From positions 248,001 to 312,000 of the forward strand of contig NZ_JAVKGO010000001.1 of assembly GCF_031432315.1 (NCBI RefSeq): a DNA stretch of 64,000 nucleotides, read 5' to 3'. The notes under the pieces were generated by a model, which had not been told where the DNA came from, searched no databases, and worked only from the letters and a program-made list of their open reading frames with translations. Source of the DNA: Serpentinicella sp031432315. GTDB lineage: Bacteria > Bacillota > Clostridia > Peptostreptococcales > Natronincolaceae. This document shows, one piece after another, positions 25,027 to 34,473 of this stretch. The first letter of the stretch is position 1. Each line of letters opens with the position of its first letter. The translations under genes and the position numbers were made by a program.

Positions 25027-25722
25027 ATGAAACACGTTCAAATTGCTATAGATGGACCTGCAGGTGCTGGAAAAAGTACTATTGCAAAAAAATTAGCGCT
25101 TAAACTAGAGATTTTGTATATTGACACAGGTGCAATGTATAGAGCATTAACATATAAAGTTTTAAAAAATGGTTTGTCAATTCACGATGATCAATCAATA
25201 GTTGAGATGGCAACTACAACAGAAATCAATTTTAATGGCGGAGATATTTGTTTAGATGGCGAGAATGTTTCCATACCGGTTAGGAGCCAAGATGTAACTA
25301 AATCTGTATCATTCATTGCACAAATACCTGAAGTTAGAGAAATATTAGTGGAAATGCAAAGAAATATTGCTGCTAATAATCATGTAGTAATGGATGGTAG
25401 AGATATTGGGTCTAATGTTTTACCTAATGCAGATTTTAAATTTTTTGTTACAGCTACAGTTGCTGAGCGGGCGAAAAGAAGATATCTTGAATTAAAGACT
25501 AAAAATACTGAAGTAACACTTGATCAAATTGAAAATGATATTAAACTTAGAGATAAAATGGATAGTGAAAGAACTGCTTCACCCCTTATTAAAGCGGAAG
25601 ATGCTATTACTATTGATACAACATCAAAAGGAATTAACGAGGTAGTTGAGTTAATACTTAACTCACTTAAATTATGCATTTGCCATATTAACGGAGGGAA
25701 TTTAATTGAAGAGAGAGCATAA
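25027..25722 (+). CDS. cmk: Cytidylate kinase
   Basis: A 231-residue (d)CMP kinase. P-loop IDGPAGAGKSTIAKKL at about residues 7-22, the YIDTGAMYRALTY substrate motif, MDGRDIGSNVLPNADFKFFVTA in two parts near 123-145, and RRYLEL. The last 15 residues (CICHINGGNLIEERA) extend past the usual family end and overlap the miaB start by 17 bases. ATG at 25027 has aaggag upstream; a GTG at 25015 is too close to that site to be used. Confidence 0.93.
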   Translation: MKHVQIAIDGPAGAGKSTIAKKLALKLEILYIDTGAMYRALTYKVLKNGLSIHDDQSIVEMATTTEINFNGGDICLDGENVSIPVRSQDVTKSVSFIAQIPEVREILVEMQRNIAANNHVVMDGRDIGSNVLPNADFKFFVTATVAERAKRRYLELKTKNTEVTLDQIENDIKLRDKMDSERTASPLIKAEDAITIDTTSKGINEVVELILNSLKLCICHINGGNLIEERA

Positions 25723-27139
25723 ATACGAGATAGATTCACATGATATTCAAAAACAACAAGAGTATATAGAAGCCCTTAATCAAAAAAACATAGAACACTT
25801 ACACTTAACCGGACAACCTAAAAATGCTATGATCGTTACTTATGGTTGTCAAATGAATGAACATGACTCTGAGAAGTTATGGGCTATGTTAAAACAAATG
25901 AATTATAATGAAACAAAAAATAAAGAAGATGCAAATATAGTTATTTTTAACACTTGTTGTGTGAGAGAAAATGCAGAGTTAAAAGTATATGGAAATCTAG
26001 GTGCATTAAAAAATTTAAAGAAGAAAAATGAAGATTTAATTATTGCTGTTTGTGGTTGCATGATGCAGCAAACAGAAATAGTGGATGCTATAAAGAAAAA
26101 ATACCCTTTTGTTGACCTTGTTTTTGGAACACATAATCTACATAGATTCCCAGAACTACTTGCTAACTGCAAGCAATCAAATAATATGCTTGTTGAAGTT
26201 TGGGAAAATGAAGGTGAAATTATTGAAGGAATCCCGTCTCAAAGAAAGCATGACTTAAAAGCTTTTGTAAACATTATGTATGGATGTAATAACTTCTGTA
26301 CTTATTGTATTGTGCCTTATACACGAGGACGAGAAAGAAGTAGAGACCTTAAAGATATTGTTAAAGAAGCTGAAACATTAATTGATAATGGAACAAAAGA
26401 AATTACGTTATTAGGACAAAACGTAAACTCATATAGAAGTACCAATCAAAATGAAATAGATTTTGCTGATTTATTATTAGAACTAAATAAGGTTGAAGGA
26501 TTAGATAGAATTAGATTTATGACATCCCATCCTAAAGATCTTTCTGATAAATTAATTGAAGCAGTAGCAACGGGAGATAAATTATGTGAACATATTCATT
26601 TACCCTTTCAAGCAGGTAGTAATAAAATACTAAAAGAAATGAATAGAAGTTATACTAAAGAAAGTTATTTAGACCTGGTATCTAGAATAAAAAATCGAAT
26701 ACCTTCTGTCTCACTTACAACTGATATAATTGTTGGATTTCCTGGAGAAACCGAAGAAGATTTTGAAGATACATTAGATATTGTAAAAAAAGTTAGATTT
26801 GATTCTGCATTTACTTTCCTATATTCAACTAGAAAAGGCACACCAGCTGCAAATATGGAAAATCATGTAGACGAAAAAGTTAAGCACGAACGATTTAATA
26901 GACTTCTAGAAGTTATAAATAATATTAGTGCGGAGATAAATAAAAGTTACGAAAATAAAGTTGTTGAAGTGCTAGTGGAAGGTAAAAGCAAAACTGATTC
27001 AAGTAAATTAATGGGAAGAACACGTCAAAATAAACTTGTTAATTTTGAGGGGGATATAAGCTACATTGGTAGCTTAGTAGATGTTGAAATCATAGAAGCT
27101 AAAACATTTTCATTAAATGGAAGGTTGATAAAAAAATAG
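25706..27139 (+). CDS. miaB: tRNA-2-methylthio-N6-dimethylallyladenosine synthase MiaB
   Basis: A 477-residue radical-SAM methylthiotransferase that converts i6A37 to ms2i6A37 in tRNA. Auxiliary-cluster cysteines in YGCQMNEHDSE, NTCCVRENAE and CGCMMQQ; radical-SAM motif NNFCTYCIVPYTRGRERSR near residue 194; C-terminal TRAM domain (about 410-477). Its substrate i6A is produced by MiaA, encoded 5 kb downstream at 31.9 kb. The start is TTG with ggaggg seven bases upstream, inside the end of cmk. Confidence 0.96.
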   Translation: MKREHKYEIDSHDIQKQQEYIEALNQKNIEHLHLTGQPKNAMIVTYGCQMNEHDSEKLWAMLKQMNYNETKNKEDANIVIFNTCCVRENAELKVYGNLGALKNLKKKNEDLIIAVCGCMMQQTEIVDAIKKKYPFVDLVFGTHNLHRFPELLANCKQSNNMLVEVWENEGEIIEGIPSQRKHDLKAFVNIMYGCNNFCTYCIVPYTRGRERSRDLKDIVKEAETLIDNGTKEITLLGQNVNSYRSTNQNEIDFADLLLELNKVEGLDRIRFMTSHPKDLSDKLIEAVATGDKLCEHIHLPFQAGSNKILKEMNRSYTKESYLDLVSRIKNRIPSVSLTTDIIVGFPGETEEDFEDTLDIVKKVRFDSAFTFLYSTRKGTPAANMENHVDEKVKHERFNRLLEVINNISAEINKSYENKVVEVLVEGKSKTDSSKLMGRTRQNKLVNFEGDISYIGSLVDVEIIEAKTFSLNGRLIKK

Positions 27140-27161
27140 AATGCTTAGCATTCTTTTTTTT
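27138..27161 (+). terminator. Terminator of miaB
   Basis: AGAATGC-TTA-GCATTCT with eight T following, starting in the miaB stop codon. It ends just before the inverted-repeat element at 27168. Confidence 0.93.
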
Positions 27162-27167
27162 ATTAAC

Positions 27168-27358
27168 TGAGGAAATTGCATAATTACATTATTGAAGGTT
27201 TTCATAGAATAAATATACAAAATGTTACCTGAGGTCACGCCTTATTTGTTGACTTGGATCATTGAATTTACAGCCAAAAATCAAATTGACAAATTCGAAG
27301 CAGGGGAAGGTATATTTTTTATATTTATTCGTCTAAATTTAATTATGCAATTTCCTCA
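27168..27358. mobile_element. MITE-like element with 19-bp perfect terminal inverted repeats
   Basis: TGAGGAAATTGCATAATTA (27168-27186) is repeated in perfect reverse complement at 27340-27358, enclosing about 153 bases. A second inverted pair lies inside: GAATAAATATA (27207-27217) with its complement at 27320-27330. The element has no reading frame of note. Its ends match the short element at 17289-17336. A possible 2-bp AC duplication flanks it (AC at 27166-27167 and 27359-27360), which I regard as weak. It sits between the miaB terminator and the -10 of mutS, so it separates two transcription units. No transposase with such ends is in the window. Confidence 0.72.
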
Positions 27359-27374
27359 ACTAGTATTTATTTGT

Positions 27375-27380
27375 TATAAT
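27375..27380 (+). promoter_or_regulatory. Candidate -10 box of the mutS operon
   Basis: A perfect TATAAT, 35 bases before the mutS start codon. With 17-base spacing the -35 position (27352-27357) falls inside the right terminal repeat of the element at 27168-27358 and matches the consensus poorly. The element may therefore have replaced or supplied upstream promoter sequence. Confidence 0.5.
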
Positions 27381-27414
27381 TAAATTGTGATTTATTTATA
27401 GGAGGGTAAAATTA

Positions 27415-30012
27415 ATGAAAAAACTTACTCCAATGATGCAACAATATATGCAGATAAAAGATAAACATAAAGATTCGTTAATTTTTTTTAGATTAGGTGA
27501 TTTTTACGAGCTTTTCTTTGATGATGCAATAATTGCTGCGAGGGAATTAGAAATAGTTCTAACTGGACGAGAATGTGGTATGAAGGAAAAAGCACCTATG
27601 TGTGGTGTGCCTCATCATTCAGTTGATACATACATAGATAGATTAATTTCAAAAGGATACAAAGTTGCGATCTGTGAACAAATTGAGGACGCATCTAGTG
27701 CCGTAGGTATTGTAAAAAGAGATGTAGTGAGGGTTATAACTCCTGGCACTTTAATAGATACAAAGTTGTTAGATGAGAAGACGAATAATTATTTAGTAGC
27801 AGTTTATGGTGAGTCTGAAAGTTGGGGTTTAGCATACACGGATATTTCTACAGGTGAACTTTTTGCTACTGAGTTAATTGGATCTAACAGCGATGCTATG
27901 TTAATGAATGAATTTGGTAAAGTTGAACCAAAAGAAATTATTTATTTTACTGAAAGTAATACGCAGAGTCAATTTCTTAAAAAAATACAACCTAGTTTTA
28001 ATTATTATCTGAATTCATATAGTATGGATAATAACGAAATAGATGAGAAAATACTACAAATAGAAAGTTCATTTAATGTTATAAACCAGAATCAAATACA
28101 CAGTGATAACATTAGCTTAAAAGCAACATGTCTATTACTGGAGTATATTAATGAAACCCAGAAAAGAACATTATCTCATATAAACAATCTAAATATATAT
28201 AATATTAATAAAACAATGCCCTTAGACATTGTAACAAGAAACAATTTAGAGTTAACGGAAACTTTAAGAGCTAGAACTAAAAAGGGCTCATTATTATGGT
28301 TACTTGATAAGACTATTACAGCTATGGGTGGGCGAACACTAAAAAAATGGGTAGATCAACCTCTAATTGATGAAGTAGCGATAAAAGAAAGACTTAATGC
28401 AATTGAATTTTTAAAAGAGAATATTATATTAAAGTCTGAATTAAAAGCGTGTCTAAAGAAGGTTTATGACATTGAACGTATATCTGCTAAAATATCATAT
28501 GGCTCTGTTAATCCTAGAGATTTAATTAGTTTAAAGATTTCTTTAGAACAAATACCTGAACTCAAAAGTATATTTAATGGGTGTAATAATAAACTTTTCT
28601 CTAATGTATTAGAAAATATAGAAGTACATGACGAGATTACAAATATGATAGATCATTCAATCATAGATGATCCTCCTACAAATATTAAAGACGGTGGAAT
28701 AATAAAAACAGGTTATAATACTGAGCTAGATGAACTAAGACGAGGAATAACTGAAGGGAAGTTGTGGATTACAGACTTAGAAAAAAAGCAAAAAGAAATA
28801 ACAGGTATAAAGTCTTTAAAAGTAGGTTTCAATAAAGTTTTTGGCTATTATATTGAGGTTACAAAGAGTAATTTACATCTAGTACCCGATCATTTTATAA
28901 GAAAACAAACTTTGGCAAATTGTGAAAGGTATATAACCTCTGAACTAAAGGAAGTAGAATCTAAGATTGTTGGTGCACAAGATAAAATAGTTATCCTAGA
29001 ATATAATCTATTTATTGAAATCAGAAAGCATTTAGAAAAATACTTATTATCAATTCAGCGTACTGCTAAATTCTTAGGGCAATTAGATGTTATATACTCT
29101 TTAGCACAAGTAGCTGAAGAAAATAACTATATAAAACCTAATATAAACAATAGCAATACAATATCCATAAAAGAGGGACGTCACCCCGTAGTTGAAAAAG
29201 TTATGGATAATGAACTTTTCATTCCAAATAATACTAAAATTGATACAAATACTAATAGAATGTCCATCATAACTGGTCCAAATATGGCTGGTAAATCAAC
29301 TTATATGAGGCAGGTAGCTTTAATTGTTTTGATGGCGCAAATAGGCTCATTTATTCCTGCCAAAGAGGCTGAAATTGGTATAGTTGATCGCATTTTTACT
29401 CGAGTAGGTGCAAGTGACGATTTATCACAGGGTCAGAGTACTTTTATGGTTGAAATGAGTGAAGTGGCACACATATTAAAAAATGCGTCTTCAAAAAGTT
29501 TGCTTATTTTAGATGAAGTAGGTCGTGGAACAAGTACATTTGATGGACTTAGTATTGCGTGGGCAATAATAGAATATATAAACAATAATATAAAAGCAAA
29601 AACCTTTTTTTCAACTCACTATCACGAGTTAACAAAGCTAGAAAATGAAATACCACATGTAAAAAATTATCGTGTAGCAATAAAAGAAAATGGAGATGAA
29701 ATTGTTTTTTTACGTAAAATTATAGAAGGAAGCGCTGATAAATCATATGGTATTCAAGTTGCTAACCTTGCTGGACTTCCTGAAGGTGTAATTAAGAGGT
29801 CAAAACAGTTACTTAAAGACTTAGAAAAGCCTAATAAGACTATGGATAACAATTTTAGTGATCAATTTAATGAGAAAAGTGTACAAGCTAAAAATCATGA
29901 AGTAAATGAAGAAGCATTTGAAATATTAAAAAAGATTAATATTATGGAAACAACACCTATAGAAGCTTTTAATATTCTATATAAACTTTGTCAAGAAATA
30001 AAAAGTAAGTGA
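27415..30012 (+). CDS. mutS: DNA mismatch repair protein MutS
   Basis: An 865-residue mismatch sensor. The mismatch-wedge motif FYE is at residues 30-32 in RLGDFYELFFDDA, followed by connector, core and clamp domains, and the ATPase with Walker A GPNMAGKST (residues 621-629), SQGQSTFMVEM signature, Walker B LLILDEVGRGTSTFDG and the THYHEL switch. The C-terminal tail keeps a helix-turn-helix. Ribosome site taggaggg precedes ATG. It leads the mutS-mutL-miaA-hfq run; mutL begins ten bases after its stop. Confidence 0.98.
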   Translation: MKKLTPMMQQYMQIKDKHKDSLIFFRLGDFYELFFDDAIIAARELEIVLTGRECGMKEKAPMCGVPHHSVDTYIDRLISKGYKVAICEQIEDASSAVGIVKRDVVRVITPGTLIDTKLLDEKTNNYLVAVYGESESWGLAYTDISTGELFATELIGSNSDAMLMNEFGKVEPKEIIYFTESNTQSQFLKKIQPSFNYYLNSYSMDNNEIDEKILQIESSFNVINQNQIHSDNISLKATCLLLEYINETQKRTLSHINNLNIYNINKTMPLDIVTRNNLELTETLRARTKKGSLLWLLDKTITAMGGRTLKKWVDQPLIDEVAIKERLNAIEFLKENIILKSELKACLKKVYDIERISAKISYGSVNPRDLISLKISLEQIPELKSIFNGCNNKLFSNVLENIEVHDEITNMIDHSIIDDPPTNIKDGGIIKTGYNTELDELRRGITEGKLWITDLEKKQKEITGIKSLKVGFNKVFGYYIEVTKSNLHLVPDHFIRKQTLANCERYITSELKEVESKIVGAQDKIVILEYNLFIEIRKHLEKYLLSIQRTAKFLGQLDVIYSLAQVAEENNYIKPNINNSNTISIKEGRHPVVEKVMDNELFIPNNTKIDTNTNRMSIITGPNMAGKSTYMRQVALIVLMAQIGSFIPAKEAEIGIVDRIFTRVGASDDLSQGQSTFMVEMSEVAHILKNASSKSLLILDEVGRGTSTFDGLSIAWAIIEYINNNIKAKTFFSTHYHELTKLENEIPHVKNYRVAIKENGDEIVFLRKIIEGSADKSYGIQVANLAGLPEGVIKRSKQLLKDLEKPNKTMDNNFSDQFNEKSVQAKNHEVNEEAFEILKKINIMETTPIEAFNILYKLCQEIKSK

Positions 30013-30022
30013 GGGGGCTTTT

Positions 30023-31864
30023 ATGATTCAATATATACAAACTTTAGATGACACTGTCATTAATAAAATTGCTGCTGGTGAAGTTGTAGAGGGTCCCTAC
30101 TCAGTAGTAAAAGAACTAACAGAAAATGCAATAGATGCAAAAGCAGATACAATTGTTGTTGAAATAAAAGAAGGCGGTAAAAAGTATATAAGGGTTACTG
30201 ATAATGGTACAGGAATTAAAGATGAAGAAATTGAAAAAGCTTTTTTACGTCATACTACATCAAAAATTAATAAAATTAATGATTTAGACACTTTATTAAC
30301 GCTTGGGTTTAGAGGAGAAGCTTTAGCTAGTATTGCATCTGTTTCACAAATAGAGTTGATAACAAAAACACAGGAACAAGAACACGGTATGCATATAGAA
30401 ATTATAGGTGGCAAAGTTGTCAATAAAAAAGAAATTGGTTGTCCAACAGGCACTACAATTATTATAAGAAACTTATTTTTTAATACTCCTGCAAGATTAA
30501 AATTTATGAAGAGTACCCAGGCTGAAACTACTAAAATTTCTGAAATAATCTCAAGATTGTCATTGAGTAAAGATTCAGTGAGTTTTAAGTTTATTAACAA
30601 TAATAAAGTTATGTTTACTACATCAAGGAATAGTAATTTGAGAGATAGAATACTTAATATTTTTGGTAAAGAAATTGGTAAAAATTTAATTGAAATAAAT
30701 GGTGTATTTGATACTTTCAAAGTAAAGGGTTATATAGGACAACCTAATTTTGTAAGAGGAAACCGGTCATATGAAATTACATATGTTAACGGTAGGTTTA
30801 TTAAGAGTAAATTAATATTTAGTGCTATAGAGGATGCATATAAAGGAACCGTTATTATTAATAAATTTCCGATTTGTTTTCTTTATATTGATATTGAACC
30901 TTCACAAATAGACATTAACGTACATCCATCCAAAACAGAGGTAAAGATATTAAATGAACAAAGTGTATATAACCAATTATTTAACTTAATAAGAAATACA
31001 TTAACCTCATATACAAAGTTTACAGAATTAGAAATTAAAAATCAAAATCAAAATAAGTCAGCTAATACTTTTGATTCCCACAATTTAGATTATGCTGCTG
31101 CTGATCATTATAAAAATGACTTTGTCAAAAGTGTTCCTCAAGAAAATAAAAGTAGAGAAAGCATTGTAAAAGAAAACAGTACAGATTATAACTTGGAAAT
31201 TGAAAAATACTTCCAGAAAAAATTAGATAGAAACGATATAGAAGAGGAAGATACTAATCAACAAGATGATTTTTTAAGTCATCTTTTAGTTGATTATAAA
31301 ATCATAGGACAAATATTTAACACATACATTATGTTAGAAAAGGAAAATTCAATTTATTTAATAGACCAACATGCAGCTCATGAAAGACTTTTGTACAATA
31401 ATTTAGTAGAACAACTTAACAATGAGAAAATACTTAGTCAACAACTTATTCAGCCATATGTTTTAGAATTTTCTAATGATGATTGCCTTATATTAGAAAA
31501 ACATATCGAAAAATTCAGGAATTTAGGCTTCAATATAGAAAATTTTGGGGATAATACTTATGTAATAAGAAGTGTACCTCTTATTATGGATCAATTAAGG
31601 AACTTTAACTTTTTATACGATATAATTGATAACATTAAGAGTCAAAACAAATTTAACAGTGACTTAATGTTTGATGACATCTTAATAAAGAAAGCGTGTA
31701 AGGCAGCAATAAAAGCTTTGGATAAATTAGATATAATTGAGGTTGAAAACTTAATTAATGATATCTTAACTCTAGAACCTCCTTTGACTTGTCCACATGG
31801 TAGACCAATAATTCTAACCTTAACAAAACAAGATATAGAGAAAAGTTTTAAAAGAATACAGTAG
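30023..31864 (+). CDS. mutL: DNA mismatch repair protein MutL
   Basis: A 613-residue GHL ATPase with latent endonuclease. N-terminal ATP motifs: IAAGEVVEGPYSVVKELTEN (Glu and Asn), DNGTGI and RGEALASIASV. A flexible linker (about 335-415) leads to the C-terminal domain with the nicking motif DQHAAHERLLYN (residues 448-459), ACKAAIKAL and CPHGRP, all metal-site elements of MutH-less bacteria. The motif consensus DQHA-x2-E-x4-E ends in Glu, but here the last position is Asn459. Activity is expected to be retained because the key Asp and first Glu are present, but this is inference. Confidence 0.96.
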   Translation: MIQYIQTLDDTVINKIAAGEVVEGPYSVVKELTENAIDAKADTIVVEIKEGGKKYIRVTDNGTGIKDEEIEKAFLRHTTSKINKINDLDTLLTLGFRGEALASIASVSQIELITKTQEQEHGMHIEIIGGKVVNKKEIGCPTGTTIIIRNLFFNTPARLKFMKSTQAETTKISEIISRLSLSKDSVSFKFINNNKVMFTTSRNSNLRDRILNIFGKEIGKNLIEINGVFDTFKVKGYIGQPNFVRGNRSYEITYVNGRFIKSKLIFSAIEDAYKGTVIINKFPICFLYIDIEPSQIDINVHPSKTEVKILNEQSVYNQLFNLIRNTLTSYTKFTELEIKNQNQNKSANTFDSHNLDYAAADHYKNDFVKSVPQENKSRESIVKENSTDYNLEIEKYFQKKLDRNDIEEEDTNQQDDFLSHLLVDYKIIGQIFNTYIMLEKENSIYLIDQHAAHERLLYNNLVEQLNNEKILSQQLIQPYVLEFSNDDCLILEKHIEKFRNLGFNIENFGDNTYVIRSVPLIMDQLRNFNFLYDIIDNIKSQNKFNSDLMFDDILIKKACKAAIKALDKLDIIEVENLINDILTLEPPLTCPHGRPIILTLTKQDIEKSFKRIQ

Positions 31865-31878
31865 GGAGCGATATAATC

Positions 31879-32811
31879 TTGAAAAACAATGTTGTCATTA
31901 TCGTTGGACCCACAGCGGTTGGAAAAACACAAACATCAATCCAAATTGCAAAGAGATTTAATGGTGAAATTATTTCTGCTGATTCAATGCAAATTTATAA
32001 GTACATGGATATAGGAACGGCTAAACCTAGTGTACAGGAACAGGAAGGGATTCAACATCATTTAATTAATGTGATTCCACCAGATGAGGAGTTCTCAGTT
32101 GCTGTATTTCAAGAAAATGCCAAAAAATTATTAAATGATATTACAATAAGAAATAACCTTCCAATTGTTGTTGGGGGTACAGGATTGTATATAAATTCAC
32201 TTTTATTTCATATGGATTTTTCAAAAACACAGATCAATTCGGCTCTGCGTGATAAGTTAAAACAAGAATCAATTGATTATGGTAACCAATATCTCCATGA
32301 TAAATTAAAAAGTTTAGCTCCTGATGTTGCGGATAGAATTCACAAAAACAATGTTAAGAGAGTGATCAGAGCAATAGAAGTATGTATGCAAGGTGAAAAT
32401 TTTAAAGATTTTAGTAAAGAGTTAAAGTTAAATTGTGATTACAATTATATAATAATTGGTTTAACTAGACAAAGAGAGGAATTATACGAAAGAATTAATA
32501 AAAGAGTGGATATAATGATATCAGAGGGCCTAATTAATGAAGTCAAGAAATTGCTCGATAGTGGGTATTCTAGTGAATTAGTATCAATGAAAGGCTTAGG
32601 TTACAAAGAAGTTATACAATACTTAAATAATGTAATAGATTATAATGAAATGGTTAACATATTAAAACGAGATACACGTAGATATGCAAAGAGACAACTA
32701 ACTTGGTTTAGGAGATTTGAATTTATCAAATGGTATAATATTTCCGAATATGAATCAGATCATAATTTAGAATCTGATATCAAAAAATATATAGAAGATA
32801 GACTTAACTGA
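31879..32811 (+). CDS. miaA: tRNA dimethylallyltransferase MiaA
   Basis: A 310-residue enzyme that prenylates A37 of tRNAs reading UNN codons, making the substrate for MiaB. P-loop IVGPTAVGKTQTSIQ at about residues 6-20, ISADSMQIYKYMDIGTAKP near 33-51, the VGGTGLYI motif and the RDTRRYAKRQLTWFRR tRNA-binding segment. The start codon is TTG with agggag upstream, 14 bases after the mutL stop, consistent with co-transcription. Confidence 0.96.
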   Translation: MKNNVVIIVGPTAVGKTQTSIQIAKRFNGEIISADSMQIYKYMDIGTAKPSVQEQEGIQHHLINVIPPDEEFSVAVFQENAKKLLNDITIRNNLPIVVGGTGLYINSLLFHMDFSKTQINSALRDKLKQESIDYGNQYLHDKLKSLAPDVADRIHKNNVKRVIRAIEVCMQGENFKDFSKELKLNCDYNYIIIGLTRQREELYERINKRVDIMISEGLINEVKKLLDSGYSSELVSMKGLGYKEVIQYLNNVIDYNEMVNILKRDTRRYAKRQLTWFRRFEFIKWYNISEYESDHNLESDIKKYIEDRLN

Positions 32812-32839
32812 GCTAAATAATATGAGGAGGCGTTTTACA

Positions 32840-33085
32840 GTGAAAAATACAAATATTAATTTACAGGACTTGTTGCTTAACGAGTTAAGAAAAGAAAGTA
32901 TTCCGACTACTATTTACTTAGTAAATGGCTTTCAAATAAAAGGATATGTAAAGGGGTTTGACAACTATACTATTCTTTTAGATTCGGATGGAAAACAACA
33001 ACTAATATACAAGCATGCAATATCCACTATAACTCCAAGTCAATTAATTAATTTAAAAATATCTACAAAAAAAGAGGCTGATTAA
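32840..33085 (+). CDS. hfq: RNA chaperone Hfq
   Basis: An 81-residue Sm-like hexameric RNA chaperone. Sm1 motif (LLNELRKESIPTTIYLVNGF region) and the Sm2 motif IYKHAISTI with the conserved KHA. I chose the GTG at 32840 because gaggagg stands nine bases upstream and the product then starts as VKNTNINLQDLLL, like other Hfq proteins; the ATG at 32822 would put the ribosome site inside the gene. Position directly after miaA is conserved in many bacteria. Confidence 0.94.
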   Translation: MKNTNINLQDLLLNELRKESIPTTIYLVNGFQIKGYVKGFDNYTILLDSDGKQQLIYKHAISTITPSQLINLKISTKKEAD

Positions 33086-33155
33086 TAAATAAGTGTAGCT
33101 TTCTTAATTTTAAATGGCAAATTATATTATTATGCGCATATAAAGGGGACAAACT

Positions 33156-34421
33156 ATGAATCAACTTAGAAAATTTAATGATAAAATTTCAGATGATCTA
33201 TTCAATAAAATAAAAAACGTTGAAACATCGATTAAAGATCAGCATTCTCAAATAGAGCTTATTAAGGAATATAATCAATATAAAATATTAGATGCTATGC
33301 AATCATCAAATTTGAGTGATCAGCACTTTAATTGGACAACGGGATATGGCTATAACGATATTGGCAGAGAAAAAACTGAAGAGATCTATGCCAAAGTATT
33401 CTGTACGGAGGATGCAATTGTACGGCCAAATATTGTAAATGGCACCCATGCCCTAAGTCTTTGTTTAACATCTATACTTTCACATGGGGATGAAATGATA
33501 GCAGTAACTTCAAAACCCTATGACACTTTAGATGAATTAATAGGTTTAAAGGGTAATTATAAATTTAGTTTAATTAACAAAGGCGTTCTCTATAAACAAA
33601 TTGATTTCCTCGAAGATGGCAATATTGATTTTCAAAATATTTCAGAATCTATAAATACTAAAACTAAACTAATTTATATACAGCGTTCAACCGGTTATGG
33701 CTTTAGAAATGCTGTTGACATAGAAACCATTGAAAAAGTTATTAAATTAGTTAAAAAGGTTGATCCATCTATAATATGTATGGTGGACAATTGTTATGGT
33801 GAATTTATTGAAGAGAAAGAACCTACAGAAGTAGGAGCCGATGTTATTGCAGGATCACTTATAAAAAATCCTGGTGGCGGATTAGCATTAACTGGTGGAT
33901 ATATTGTAGGTAGAAAGAAAATTATTGAAGATATTTCTTATCAACTAACTTCCCCTGGTATAGGAAAAGAATGCGGTCTTACTTTTGGACAGACAAGAAC
34001 AGTATTGCAAGGATTATTCCTGGCTCCTCAAACTGTTAGTGAAGCTGTAAAAGGTGCAGTATTTTGCTCAAAACTTTTTGAAGATGAAGGATATGAAGTA
34101 AAACCTAGATTTAATGATAAGAGAAGTGATATTATCCAAGCAATAAAACTAGGATCTAAAGATAAAATTATTGATTTTTGTAAAGGTGTTCAGGCATCTT
34201 CACCGGTGGACTCATTCGTCTCACCAGAGCCATGGGATATGCCAGGATACGATAGTCCTGTTATCATGGCTGCAGGAGCATTTGTGCAGGGATCATCAAT
34301 AGAGCTTAGTTCAGATGCTCCAATAAAAGAACCTTATGTAGTTTATTTCCAAGGTGGACTAACATATGCACATTCTAAATTAGGGGCCATAAAAGCTTTC
34401 ACAAATATAAAACACCTATAA
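33156..34421 (+). CDS. PLP-dependent enzyme of the YnbB (methionine gamma-lyase-like / aluminium resistance) family
   Basis: A 421-residue fold-type I PLP enzyme. Seen are the cofactor pocket around RPNIVNGTHALSLCLTSIL, an Asp in VDNCYGEF, and the Schiff-base lysine in AGSLIKNPGGGLALTGGYI. Members are annotated as methionine gamma-lyase family or aluminium resistance proteins; true substrate unknown. It follows hfq by 70 bases, the same order as ynbB near hfq in Bacillus. Its end converges on lexA over a shared terminator. Confidence 0.88.
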   Translation: MNQLRKFNDKISDDLFNKIKNVETSIKDQHSQIELIKEYNQYKILDAMQSSNLSDQHFNWTTGYGYNDIGREKTEEIYAKVFCTEDAIVRPNIVNGTHALSLCLTSILSHGDEMIAVTSKPYDTLDELIGLKGNYKFSLINKGVLYKQIDFLEDGNIDFQNISESINTKTKLIYIQRSTGYGFRNAVDIETIEKVIKLVKKVDPSIICMVDNCYGEFIEEKEPTEVGADVIAGSLIKNPGGGLALTGGYIVGRKKIIEDISYQLTSPGIGKECGLTFGQTRTVLQGLFLAPQTVSEAVKGAVFCSKLFEDEGYEVKPRFNDKRSDIIQAIKLGSKDKIIDFCKGVQASSPVDSFVSPEPWDMPGYDSPVIMAAGAFVQGSSIELSSDAPIKEPYVVYFQGGLTYAHSKLGAIKAFTNIKHL

Positions 34422-34424
34422 TAG

Positions 34425-34471
34425 ATACTAAACTAAAGCAATTTGAAAATCATGGAGCTTTAGTTTAGTAT
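34425..34471. terminator. Bidirectional terminator between the YnbB-type gene and lexA
   Basis: A perfect 15-bp stem, ATACTAAACTAAAGC (34425-34439) with its complement at 34457-34471, lies between the convergent stop codons. Short T-rich stretches follow on the plus side. Confidence 0.8.
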
Positions 34472-34473
34472 TT

